From Paramyrothecium sp. XJ0827 (Eukaryota > Ascomycota > Sordariomycetes > Hypocreales > Stachybotryaceae): a stretch of DNA of 64,000 nt. The translations under genes were made by a program, and so were the position numbers. A model generated the notes under the pieces. The model saw only the letters and a program-made list of their open reading frames with translations. It did no database searches and was not told where the DNA came from. Below, in pieces: positions 22,324-32,952 of the stretch. Location of the stretch: NCBI GenBank assembly GCA_020881915.1, contig JAJFPB010000005.1, positions 4,402,001 through 4,466,000 on the forward strand. The letters run 5' to 3'. The stretch's first letter is position 1, and every line of letters begins with the position of its first letter.

Positions 22324-23217
22324 ATGGCCGCCCCTGGAAGCGACTCCGTCATCAGCCTCGAGTACCGAGGCCGCGTTGCCGTTCTCACCATCGACAACCA
22401 GAGCAAGCTCAATGCGTTGTCGCAGATGCAGTACTACGACCTGTCGCAGAAGCTGCGAGAGATTGCCACTCATGACGAGGTCTTCATCACCGTGATACTG
22501 GCGAAAGGCCGGTACTTCTCCGCGTACGTTGCTTCTGGGGCCTATTTTGTGTAAACATGCAACAAAACTAACAGCCACCCTTCATACAGCGGAGCCGACG
22601 TCTCAATCAGCCGGAGCACGCCCTCTTCCAACACCAACATTCACCAGCACTGGTTGCAGAACTTCGCAGCCTTCAACCTCAACAATGCCCACGCCTTCTC
22701 CACCCACCCTAAGATTCTTGTCGTCGGCCTCAACGGGCCCGTCATCGGCCTGTCCGCCGCCCTCATCTCCTTCGCCGACTTCATCTACTGCGTCCCGGAC
22801 ACCTTCCTACTGACCCCCTTCTCGTCGCTCGGCCTCGTCGCCGAGGGCGGCGCGTCGCGCGCCCTCGTTGCGCGCCTGGGTCTTGCCAAGGCCAACGAGG
22901 CCCTGATCATGAGCAAGCGCATCCCAGCTGCGGATCTGAAGCAGGCAGGCTTCGTGAACGAGATCTTCGATGTGGGCAAGGGCGAAGACGCCAAGTTCAG
23001 AGAGCTGGTGCTGCACGAGGTTGACGAGCGCTTGGGCGAGCACCTCAACGGTGAGAGCTTGGTGGGCATCAAGAAGCTGATCCGGAGACCTGAACTAGAC
23101 ATTGTGGATGTTCATAACGTAAGAGAGGTCTTTGCCGGACTGGATCGCTTTGTCAAGGGTGTGCCCCAGGAAGAGTTCCGCAAGATTGCGAGCGGCGAGA
23201 AGAGGCACAAGTTGTAG
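22324..23217 (+). CDS. ECI1: peroxisomal delta3,delta2-enoyl-CoA isomerase
   Basis: Crotonase-fold enzyme that shifts the double bond of 3-enoyl-CoA to 2-enoyl-CoA so unsaturated fatty acids can enter beta-oxidation. One intron (22524-22589) gives 275 residues. The N-terminal strand RVAVLTIDNQSKLNAL and the oxyanion-hole block around SAGADVS are typical of crotonases. The segment TPFSSLGLVAEGGAS holds the Glu that acts as the isomerase base in the Eci1 group. The protein ends RHKL, a peroxisomal targeting signal type 1 of the same kind as the HRL of yeast Eci1. A hydratase role instead of isomerase cannot be excluded from sequence alone. It converges on COG1 with a 124-base gap. Confidence 0.9.
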
Positions 23218-23341
23218 ACCACATCATGGCAATATAGACATACAGCAGCGCAGCAGTTTCTCGGGAATGATTCAAATCAAGCAAGTATATAGGCTACATA
23301 ATTCTAGATGTATTCTATTGTCTACTCCACTTCTAGTTCTC

Positions 23342-25780
23342 TCAGACCAGGAGCCCAAATAGTAAGCTTGTCCGTTGCCAGAAGTCCTGGGACGACTTGG
23401 CAATACGCTGTCGTGAGTTGCTTTCCAGTCCAGATTGCCTCTGCAGGATATCCGCTAGGTCATCCAGTTGCGAGCTCACTGTGCTCTTTGTAGAGTTCAG
23501 GCTGCACTGCAGCATAGACACATCGAACAGCCATTGAATATGCAAATCACGGCTCTGTTCTGCTGTGAGGCCACCATCATTTGGTTGCTGCTCTGGCTGC
23601 TGCTCCGCGGTGTTTTTTGACACTTCCGTATCATTGTCATCTTCTTCTTTCTCTTCTTCTTCTTCGGGTTTCATGGGGCTGTTCGCTCCGCCCCCTTCTT
23701 TGCTTTCACGTGTATCACTAACAACCTTGATACTCGAGATGGCTTCCCGCCATGCCACGCAAAGGCGCTCGGCTAAATGCTTCTTCAAGGTTGCGACGGC
23801 CGCAGGACTCCAAAGGTCCAGACCCGCATCCGCCATAGAGAGAGACAAGCTACGCAAGAATTGGAAAACAGCCGGCGAAGGCTGACCTGGCAAGGGCGTT
23901 TCGCCTTCCCATAAAGGTCGCCCTGGGACGATCTTTCCCGAGAGGCCTGTCGCCGCAAATTCATCCAAGGCATCTGAGGAGACGTGAAGCGCGACCTTCT
24001 CGTGAAGCTCAGGGACCATTTGCAATCCAAAGTCTTTGACAGTTGCAAGCTGCGGCAGCTGGCTTCGGATGTCTCTCAGAGAACGTAGGATATACATTGC
24101 AATGGCGCTGCCATTAGAGGACTCTGATTGAGCTCGCCACAATGTCCGAATATGCTCGTCAAGCTCCTCGAAAGACTTGCCGAGAGCAGCATCTAGCTTT
24201 CGTTGTAGCATGGTCGGGTCGTCTCTGCTCAGCAACTGCTGTCGCGCCTCAATCGTATCTTCATCCTCGATTTCTTCGTAGTCGTTGTCCCAACGTTGCT
24301 TCTTCAATGACTCGACTATCTCCTTCACGTCATCAATGACGTGATACCAGGACGTGTAGCAATTCAGTGCTTTGGACACAGCATCATTGTGCCCATACAG
24401 CCTGGCCACCACTTCTTGGACAAATGGCGCCGCCCCATTTGCAAGGGCCGTGTCATAGCCTTCCTCGTTCCACAGACCAATATGTTTGTCGGTCGTGCCT
24501 GCATGCCACCCTTCAAGCGTGGCACTAATTTCTGACCCGACAAGCCTTAGTTTGCTGACTTTGGCGTCAAGGACGGCAAGCATTCGAGTGTTGATGGCTT
24601 CTCGCAGGTCATCCTGCATCTCTTCTGGGTCGAATCCCTTGGCTCTTCCACCGTCCCTTATCCACAGCCGCAGCACGCTCGTACGTAGCTCAATAAGGGA
24701 CTTGAAATCAGTCATATTCTGTAGCGTCTTCTGCAATCCGTCGAGTAACACCGCGCCTCCCTTCTCGGTCCAGTTCATTAGCATCTCCCTGGCCAGCTTG
24801 CCGTCCAGGTCGTCATGGCGAATAAAGGGCGTGAAATCCTGGATCTCGTCGCCACACCAACGTCCATAAATATCCAGTCGAAGACCTTCCAATCCCTTGA
24901 TGGCAGCATCAGCAAGAAGTGGCCGACGTTTGAGATCGCCGAGCGCCTGAGATAGCTTTTGAGGCACCAGCGCTTGCACATCAAGTATTGTCTTTGTGTA
25001 GAGCTTCAAGCTAAGTATAACGTCCTCGGTTGTCCTCTCACGCTCGTTGTCCTCGATATCAAAAGCGAAGGCCATTGCCTTGCCTCTGACCAGGAGAAAG
25101 TGGCGCAAAACATCCTTTGCTCCAGAATTTGTCGCGAGACTATAAGCGCATAGTGCTCGGAGCACCTCGCTCCTTTCTGTCTCCTCATCTGCCTTCTCCA
25201 GAACTTTGTCTACACCTCTCAATAGCCGCCGCCGAAGTGTGCTGATGGTCTTTTTGGCGGTTTCGGGAACTTGCCGTGCGCCTTCGTTGTTCGTTTTATC
25301 ACCCAAGCTGTTAACCAGCAGCCTGCTAAGGACATACACCTTCGTCGCCAATATCAATCGGTCGCCCCTGTTGATGGTAGACTCGAGCCCTGCCCCACCC
25401 TTGAGTATCCTATCAAACACCAGACCGCAGCCATCGAGGAGCCGTAGCCTCGCTGCTTCGGTCGCACGCGCATCGCTTGCACCATGGACAAACTTCTCCA
25501 GGCCCATGGCTTTGACGCCTACCACGGCTCTTCCGCATCTCCCACCCATTCGGCCGAGCAGCTCCTGCACCTCGTCATTGTCGCTGCGCATCCGTACTAT
25601 CGTGTCGGCAGTGCCCAGCAGTTCGCGGTAGGAGCTGCCCACCTGGGTGCGCAGCCGACTCGCCTTCTCTTCGACCTGTCCATGAAGCGATTTGTGGATG
25701 GCTCGGATTTGCGGAAGAGTGTGGCTGCCGGAGAACACGTCTGCCGACGAAGCTATCGTAGACAAGTTTGGCGTCGCCAT
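23342..25780 (-). CDS. COG1: conserved oligomeric Golgi complex subunit 1
   Basis: Subunit of the COG tether, which holds vesicles for retrograde transport within the Golgi. Single exon of 812 residues. The N-terminal block after MATPNLSTIASSADVF is the Vps51/COG1-type coiled-coil region (QIRAIHKSLHGQVEEKASRL, SSYRELLGTADTIVRMRSD), followed by a long all-helical body. A low-complexity acidic Glu/Asp stretch interrupts the C-terminal part (EEEEEKEEDDNDTEV). The frame extends 20 codons upstream to an ATG at 25840. I prefer the ATG at 25780 because the conserved N-terminus begins there. It lies in the same orientation as UTP3. Confidence 0.9.
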   Translation of the reverse strand: MATPNLSTIASSADVFSGSHTLPQIRAIHKSLHGQVEEKASRLRTQVGSSYRELLGTADTIVRMRSDNDEVQELLGRMGGRCGRAVVGVKAMGLEKFVHGASDARATEAARLRLLDGCGLVFDRILKGGAGLESTINRGDRLILATKVYVLSRLLVNSLGDKTNNEGARQVPETAKKTISTLRRRLLRGVDKVLEKADEETERSEVLRALCAYSLATNSGAKDVLRHFLLVRGKAMAFAFDIEDNERERTTEDVILSLKLYTKTILDVQALVPQKLSQALGDLKRRPLLADAAIKGLEGLRLDIYGRWCGDEIQDFTPFIRHDDLDGKLAREMLMNWTEKGGAVLLDGLQKTLQNMTDFKSLIELRTSVLRLWIRDGGRAKGFDPEEMQDDLREAINTRMLAVLDAKVSKLRLVGSEISATLEGWHAGTTDKHIGLWNEEGYDTALANGAAPFVQEVVARLYGHNDAVSKALNCYTSWYHVIDDVKEIVESLKKQRWDNDYEEIEDEDTIEARQQLLSRDDPTMLQRKLDAALGKSFEELDEHIRTLWRAQSESSNGSAIAMYILRSLRDIRSQLPQLATVKDFGLQMVPELHEKVALHVSSDALDEFAATGLSGKIVPGRPLWEGETPLPGQPSPAVFQFLRSLSLSMADAGLDLWSPAAVATLKKHLAERLCVAWREAISSIKVVSDTRESKEGGGANSPMKPEEEEEKEEDDNDTEVSKNTAEQQPEQQPNDGGLTAEQSRDLHIQWLFDVSMLQCSLNSTKSTVSSQLDDLADILQRQSGLESNSRQRIAKSSQDFWQRTSLLFGLLV

Positions 25781-26125
25781 TGTGTGTTCGTTGCGGATCG
25801 ACAGCTTAGGGCTACCGGGGCGAAAGGTTCTCAGCACCAAGCATCAATGTCTGGGAGAAACGTGGCCGGAAAGACTGATGTTGTGTTTTCTTCGGATCGC
25901 AGTAGTGGCCTGGAGAGGTAGACTCTTGCCAGTTGCTACATGTCCCAGGTGGGCTCGGTTACCTCACAACGCTATGCCAGAGTCGCCTACCCTACACCAC
26001 ATACCTCTATCTACATGCATCAACTGGCGAGGGAAAGCAGAACACGAAACACACGCATGTAAGTAATGCTTGCAGCGTAACGATTCAAAAGTATTGACGA
26101 GGTATTATGTAGAATTCTGTCCAAG
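25781..26125. other. COG1 promoter and UTP3 3' end
   Basis: About 345 bases between two minus-strand genes. They hold the COG1 leader and the UTP3 3' UTR, and nothing else that I can identify. Confidence 0.5.
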
Positions 26126-27988
26126 TTACAACCTGGTGCTCTTGATGACACTCGTGTTGATACCAGACAGTTCACCCTGGTAGCCTCCCTTGGGTTCTCC
26201 TCCTCTCCAGACAGGCTTCATGCTACGCAGCTTCTTCTGCTTGGCCTCATACTGCTTCCTCTTCTTGACTCTTGGATTCCTGACGTCCTTGCTCCTCTTT
26301 GGTGCCAGACCCTTGTTCTTCTCAATGGCGTAAGTGATCTTCCTCTTGCCATCTTCCCCGAGCTCCTCCGTCTCCACAACTCTGTCCGCCTTGCTGGCGG
26401 CTGCGTAGGCCGCATAACGGGCGGCCTTATCATCCTTTTTGCTCTTCGACTTCTGAGCTACCATATCGTAGTACTCGTCCTCATCGTCACGAAGAGCGTT
26501 GGCAGCCGCGGTATCGTCCGCATCGCTATCATCGCCCAGGGCTGTACCATGCTTTGAATCCTTTTTACCTCGCCGCTCTGCCTCAGCCATAAGGCGGGCC
26601 TGACGATCCCGCAAGCGCTCGCGGTGGGGAATATCCATGTCGCCTCCAGCATCGCGTCCAGCATCGGCTCGTCGGTTGGACTTCTGGACAATTTGCGACG
26701 TGTAAAACTTCAAGCTCTTCTTCCGTGCTGCCTTGTCCGCTGCAGTCCTAGCATCGAGAACCGTCTCTTCGCCGAAATCGGAGTTGTCCTCGTCATCTCG
26801 AGAAGCTGCGAGCTTGCTTTGTTTTCCTGACCTCTTGATACCGCGTGACAGTGGCAAATCGTACAGGTCGGCAACAGAAGCCTCTGCGGCCTTTGCCTTC
26901 TCGAGCAGTTTGGCCTTCTTGTCGGCAGCAACCTTGTCCTTCTTTAAGCTCTGCTTCTTTGCACGTTTGACAAGAGCTTGGTCGATAGCATCCTCCGGTA
27001 GCGATTCCATATCGCTGACGCTTGGATACTCGTCTCGTACGGAGCCGAGCGACCGCATTTGCTTAGCCCTCTGCCAGGCGTCACGGCAGCTCACCAGAGT
27101 TTCCATCACCTCGTGCTCGCGTAACTCTGAAGGATCGATCGTCTTCTGCGCCTGGGTTGAGTCTCTTGCTGGGGATGTAAGAATCGCCAGATAGCTGGCC
27201 AGAGCCGCAACGTAGCAGCCAAGAATTCGATATTGTAAGGTTTCAAGAGCAGTGCCAGATTGGCTACTCGTGGCGACCTTGAGTTGCTGTAAACTTGGTT
27301 GAAGCTCCTGAAGTTCGCTCACGAGATGTTCAAACTCGGGATACCGTGCCTGTAGAAGTTCATAACGCTCCTCGGGGCTCATGTCTTCGGATATTTCCAC
27401 GTCCTTGAGAACCTCCACAACGGCATCCTGGTCTTCTTCTCCCGCTGGCTCGGCGGCTAGCCACTCATCTCCGTCAAAGACGAAATCCTCCTCAGCCATC
27501 TTGGAGAGCTTTTTCTTTTGCAAACGCTTTGCTTCGGCCTCTTCCTCGAGTGCATCAGCCTCAGTCTCGATTTTGTCGGCATCGTAGTATTCCTTCCTTG
27601 AAGATCCCCACCAGGCAGGATCCCCTTCCTCTCCCTCGCCATCAGCATCTTCCGAAGCCTTGCCTTTCGCGCTGGGCTTTTGGGATGTTCTTGGTTGTTG
27701 CTCTCCTTCTTCCTCGTCCTCTTGGTCGTCGATGTCGTCTTCGTCGGATTCGTCGTCGTAACCAAGGACCTCCTCGTCAGACAATTCGATATCGTCATCT
27801 CGTCTTTGTCGCTTGGTACGTGGTTCATCCTCGAGCATGATTTTGTCCTTGTTGATGAAATACTCATCTTCAGAGTCTGCGACATCCTCGTAAGTTGTGA
27901 TAGGGCCAAGACGAGCGTCTGCAGGATTCAGTTCTTTGGGGCCGCTGGGGCGCGAATCGCGGCCACCAGCCTTTCTTTTCTTCGCCAT
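26126..27988 (-). CDS. UTP3: U3 small nucleolar RNP processome protein Utp3/Sas10
   Basis: Component of the small-subunit processome needed for 18S rRNA maturation in the nucleolus. Single exon of 620 residues. The N-terminal third is very acidic (SDEEVLGYDDESDEDD, DEEEGEQQ) with embedded basic clusters. The middle carries the Sas10/Utp3/C1D helical domain (about residues 220-330, MSPEERYELLQARYPEFEHL). The C-terminus is the basic Sas10 tail (RNPRVKKRKQYEAKQKKLRS, WRGGEPKGGYQGELSGI). Length and layout match the family. The ATG opens with MAKKRKAGGR, the usual start. Confidence 0.94.
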   Translation of the reverse strand: MAKKRKAGGRDSRPSGPKELNPADARLGPITTYEDVADSEDEYFINKDKIMLEDEPRTKRQRRDDDIELSDEEVLGYDDESDEDDIDDQEDEEEGEQQPRTSQKPSAKGKASEDADGEGEEGDPAWWGSSRKEYYDADKIETEADALEEEAEAKRLQKKKLSKMAEEDFVFDGDEWLAAEPAGEEDQDAVVEVLKDVEISEDMSPEERYELLQARYPEFEHLVSELQELQPSLQQLKVATSSQSGTALETLQYRILGCYVAALASYLAILTSPARDSTQAQKTIDPSELREHEVMETLVSCRDAWQRAKQMRSLGSVRDEYPSVSDMESLPEDAIDQALVKRAKKQSLKKDKVAADKKAKLLEKAKAAEASVADLYDLPLSRGIKRSGKQSKLAASRDDEDNSDFGEETVLDARTAADKAARKKSLKFYTSQIVQKSNRRADAGRDAGGDMDIPHRERLRDRQARLMAEAERRGKKDSKHGTALGDDSDADDTAAANALRDDEDEYYDMVAQKSKSKKDDKAARYAAYAAASKADRVVETEELGEDGKRKITYAIEKNKGLAPKRSKDVRNPRVKKRKQYEAKQKKLRSMKPVWRGGEPKGGYQGELSGINTSVIKSTRL

Positions 27989-29994
27989 GGCTAATTTTGT
28001 AATAAACAGTCCTTGTGCTAGACCAATCTCGTGTTGAGAATCCCGACGACTTCTTGGTGTAATATCACAAAATGCTTGCGGCAGGTAGAACGGGTTTGCA
28101 ACGACCTGTAAGATCTTTTCGCTAGCAGGCGGACGTCTGGAAAATTTCCTGGCTGATAAGATAAGGACTCGGCCACCGGAGGCGATTGACCGATTCTGTC
28201 GGGGGACCGAGACGACTTCTTTGGTGGGGTAACAGGTCTCGCTTGTAGGCGCCTTACTTGTACTTAGAGGGCAGGCGGTGTAAGACCGGAGTTGGTAGTT
28301 TGTGCCCCTCTAGGCGGCCTTGCGCCGAAGACCTGGAATTCAAAGGTGCAATCCAGTGGACCGAGAGACATCTCTAGTCTCAAACCTCTATCTTGCCCTT
28401 GTTTGCTGTTTCACTCCTTTATGGTTTTATCCACCAATTCTCTTCGATGTTGGTATCTATGCACCAGACCATGTCCATATTAAGTGTATACCAAGAGGGT
28501 CCAATGAATTGTAACTTATGTTACCTTGCCTTATTACCGTGCCCGAGTTGAGGTAGGTAGTACCTTGGTAACTGGTGAGCAACGAAATAGAGACTTCAAA
28601 GTTGTACACTAAGAAAGATCAATGAGCAGATATAACAACACGATTTGGAATTCTGGAAGTCTTCAAATACTTGAGTAATATCTCATCTTGAATAATAGTA
28701 GTATTCATCTGCAGTTTCAGAAAGCTACTTGGAGCATCGCTTTTTTTGCTGACCGCTTGCTTCGGCACTTGGTAGTACCTAGAGGCTTGGGACTACAGCT
28801 GCTCTGTGCATGGCCACTCTTTCTTTTAAGGGTACCTTGAACTCACGGGTTGACAACCCATGGCGCAATCACTTACCAAGCCTGAAGAGGCATAGCCCCT
28901 TTATGCACAAGCCGCTCACTACTGGGTCGGAACAAACCACATGAGGTCATTGCTACCCTGCCACTCGAGTCAACGATGTGTCACGAGGATAGTAAGCCTG
29001 GGTTGGCTGGAACAGTTTGCAAGCCTTTTGGCAGTGCAAATGACCCGGGAATGAGACGGTTGATTGGGAAATGGCAGGGTAACGCCATGGCTTTAGGATG
29101 GCGATCCTCCTGGCATTAAACTTTAGTGTCTGGTAGCTTGGAGTACGGTGGCAGAAAGAAAATAGAAGGAGCCAAAACAGTGGCTTCGACAGGGTCTCAA
29201 CGGGGAGGCGCATGCAGCGGGAAATGAACTGGCCAATTGCATGTAGCCATTGCTGCCCCAAAATCATTGAAATGCCAATACCATCCCCCGACTCTCCACA
29301 TGGCATTTCTGCGGTACCTGTACCTTGGTTCACCAGGCTTGAGTTTATCTACCTTAATTCTGAGACATGATAAGGCAGTCCATACCCAAACGCTCTGGAT
29401 GGTGGCCAAACATGCTTGGGCAGAATCACTTGCTTTGTTCAAATAATTACACTTTAACCTGCCAACAAGACATCTGCATATTCAATGTAGCTTTGTAAGG
29501 CATGCCTCTGTTTTTTGGGCTTGTTTCGAGGCTGAGGAAAGGCACACGAGGACAAGGGCGTGGGTATTCAAAGTCCCACGTGAACCATTGATCCAGGTGC
29601 CTCTACCACGCCCCCCCTCCGTAGCTCCGTCTTCCCCTTGTACCAGCATCATACCTACCTTACCCCGACCACGACACCCCAGGCCGCCGCAGTGGTAGCA
29701 ACAGACGGATACGCGTCTTCGAGATTCCTCAAGGCCTGAGGACTTGTGCTTGTTTCTCTTCTCCTTGTTATAGGCCCAGCCAGCTGCTGCATCTGCTTTC
29801 TGGACGTTCTCTATCTCGTGGTCTGGTTAGAGCATTACTCTTCAAGCCACCCACTGTCGGCGAATTCGACTTCACGATCGTGTTTCCGCAGCCTTCGGAA
29901 TGCCTTGAGCCCGACATCTCACCTTCGAGTCCGCCTGCCTACTTAGTTGGCCCCCCGTCTCCTACCCCGGACGTCTCGATCAACACCCTTCGCC
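27989..29994. other. 2 kb divergent gap between UTP3 and the CLC gene
   Basis: No gene is supported. CCTTGCCTT/AGGTAGGTA-type motifs occur near 28520-28575 and 29640-29665. The last 250 bases are the leader of the CLC gene. An AAAATTT core lies near 28140, upstream of UTP3. Confidence 0.45.
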
Positions 29995-32952
29995 ATGGCC
30001 GACCGAGATGGAGATAGTTCGATCCCGACATCGCAACCGCCCTCGCCGCTTACAGCCCGTCGACCATACGCGCCTAATCGCCATCTGACGACCGGCGATA
30101 ACGATGAACAGACGCCACTCTTACGAACTTCGAGGTCGCGCATCCGTGTGCATGGACCTTTGTCTCCTCACGTAGCACGTCTCTCCCGCAACAACAGTTC
30201 CATAGGTGAGCACAGCTATGTATTCGTTTTCCAAAAGGCTTCTGACATTTGCTGACATCTACCACGTCAGGGCAAAATCCCCATCATAGCCGAAATCCAT
30301 CATGGGGCCAACGACTGATCCACGCACTTTCTGAACGCCAGGAGTCCATGGCCGAGTCGAAAGGTTCGCTTTTCCCCGACGAGCGAGTATGGTACGATCA
30401 ATTCACAAGCACCGATTGGGTGCATGATACTATTGCCGACTCCCACAGAGTCAAAGCCCTACGAAGCAGGAAGGACTTTGGGGGTCGTTTGCGTGTGGTT
30501 TTCGACGGTGCTCAGGGATGGATACTCAGCGCACTAGTGGGAGTCGCTGTTGCCTTGATCGCCTACGTGGTAAACGTTTCCGAATCCACCGTCTTCGACT
30601 GGAAAGATGGTTACTGTTCGAGAGCATGGTACTTGGATGAGAAGGTAGCTGTCTCTCCGCAAAGCTTCGGACCATGTTATGGTATAACCTGCTAACCTCG
30701 AAATGCAGAGATGTTGCCCAAAAGGCCCATGCGACGATTGGGAGCCTTGGTCAGCTGCTTTTAATAGCCATCCCTATGGGGAGGCTGCCGTTGAATTCAG
30801 TATCTACCTATTCTGTGTGCTCTTTTTCTCTTTCCTCTCCTGCTGGATCACGCTCTGGACCAAAACAGTCGTTCCTTCTGCATACAGGATGAGGACCTTC
30901 GATGAGAACCTCGGAGCCGAGGGCCTTCCTCGACCGGTGGATGACAGCACTGCTGATGACAGTGCAAGTCCCAGGCCGCAGCCTGAAACAGAAGCCGAGG
31001 TGGCCCCTATGATATATTATTCAGCGGCAGGCAGTGGCGTCGCCGAGGTCCGCGTTATCCTCAGCGGCTTCGTTCTGCATGGTTTCCTGGGACTGAAAAC
31101 GTTGCTGATCAAAATGATTGGCCTGGTGTTAAGCGTCTCCTCGGGATTGAGTTTGGGGAAAGAAGGGCCTTACGTTCATATTGCAACCTGTGTAGGAAAC
31201 ATTGCTTGCCGCCTATTTTCGAAGTACGACAACAACGACGCCAAGAGACGAGAAGTCCTTTCGGCTGCCGCTGCAGCAGGTGTGGCCGTGGCCTTCGGCG
31301 CCCCTCTTGGAGGCGTATTGTTCGGTCTCGAGGAGGTCTCGTACTTCTTCCCTGCCAAAACCCTGTTTAGGACCTTCTTTTGCTGCATCGCTGCAGCCTT
31401 GTCTCTCAAGTTCCTCAACCCATATGGCACGCAGAAGATTGTCATGTTCCAGGTCCGATATATGATCGACTGGGAATTTTTTGAGCTTAGCGGTTTCATC
31501 TTCGTGGGCATCCTCGGTGGCGCCATTGGCGCGCTATTCATCAAGGCGTCCAAGTACTGGGCGCAGACTTTCCGACGCATCAGAGTTATCAAATCTTACC
31601 CACTGCTTGAGGTCTTTCTGGTTGCACTAACGACTGGATTGCTGAGCTATTGGAATCCACTGACAAAGCTCTCAGTTGCCAAACTGCTCTTGAATATCGC
31701 CTCACCCTGCAACGCCAATACTCCCAGGGCCAACGACTTGGGGCTCTGTCCAAAGTCGGTCGACGATATTCCTCCAATTCTTGCTACGCTATTGGTCGCA
31801 CTGCTGATCAAAGGCTTCTTGACAACAATCACCTTTGGAATTGTAAGCACTCCGACAATATCTTACTCTGGTACAAATTACCCTGCTGACACACCGAACA
31901 GAAAGTCCCAGCTGGTATTTACGTCCCGTCCATGGTTGTTGGTGGACTTTTGGGTCGGATCATAGGGCACCTCATGCAGTGGCTGGTTCTATCCACCCCA
32001 ACATGGGGCATATGGGGTACTTGTGCAACCTCCGCGGACGGCACCTGCATTCAACCAGGTGTTTACGGTCTGATTGCAGCCGGCGCCACCATGTGCGGAG
32101 TTACGAGGCTGTCAGTAACCCTGGCTGTGATCTTGTTCGAGCTCACTGGTAGTCTTGACTACGTTTTGCCTTTCTCGCTATCAATTTTGGTGGCTAAATG
32201 GACTGCCGATGCCTTGGAGCCTAGCAGTATTTATGTAAGTCGGCAACTCGAGCTGCCCTCGTTGGCCGCATCAAGGACTAACGTCCCCTTAGGACCTTCT
32301 GACCAACATGAACTCTTATCCGTTCCTGGATAACAAACACAAGCCCATCTTTACTGGAGAATTGGCAGACATTGTTCCTCGCATGCGCCGGGAGAGGATC
32401 ATCGATTTGACCAACTCGCCGGTGGTCGCAGCGTCAAGCTTGCGTGTCAAGCTTGAGTTGCTGCATCGCGCTGGCGAGCTTGATGGCGGGTTGCCTATTG
32501 TTAGGCACGATGTCTTGGTTGGCCTGATTCCCGCACCGGACTTACAATTCGCGTTGGACCAACTGGAGGACGAGAGTACAGCTCTTTGCCTTATGGCTCG
32601 TGTCGCTAGTATCGACGAGGACGATGCCAATGCGGAGCCTGATCCCACGGACTTTACGCCCTACATTGATCCAGTACGTTCACTCCCTCGCCATATGAAG
32701 TGTATTGCTACTCACCCTTGATAGGCACCTGTTACACTTGATATACGATCACCATTAGATTTGGTATATGAATTGTTTGTCAAGCTGGGCCTTCGCTACA
32801 TCTGTGTGTCCAAGGATGGCAAATATGCGGGCATGGTGAGTGACTGAAAGAGCATCTGTCCTGTCTGGGTTGAGCTAACATTGCAGCAGACTCACAAGAA
32901 GACATTTGTCCGATACGTGCGAGATCTCGAGTCCGAGGAATGGTCCATCTAA
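29995..32952 (+). CDS. CLC-family chloride transporter (Gef1/ClC-3 type)
   Basis: Anion transporter of the CLC family, 869 residues from seven exons. Introns: 30206-30270, 30645-30708, 31843-31901, 32235-32292, 32674-32724 and 32836-32886. After a polar N-terminus come about ten membrane helices and two CBS domains in the last 200 residues. Selectivity blocks are GSGVAEV, GKEGPYVH with the gating Glu347, and GLEEVSYFFP. The last contains the inner Glu that marks 2Cl-/H+ exchangers, so an endosomal or Golgi exchanger is more likely than a channel (inference). The canonical GSGIP motif is altered to GSGVA; the Ser that favours chloride over nitrate is kept. The final acceptor is a CAGCAG pair, so splicing may add or omit one Gln. 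Confidence 0.93.
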
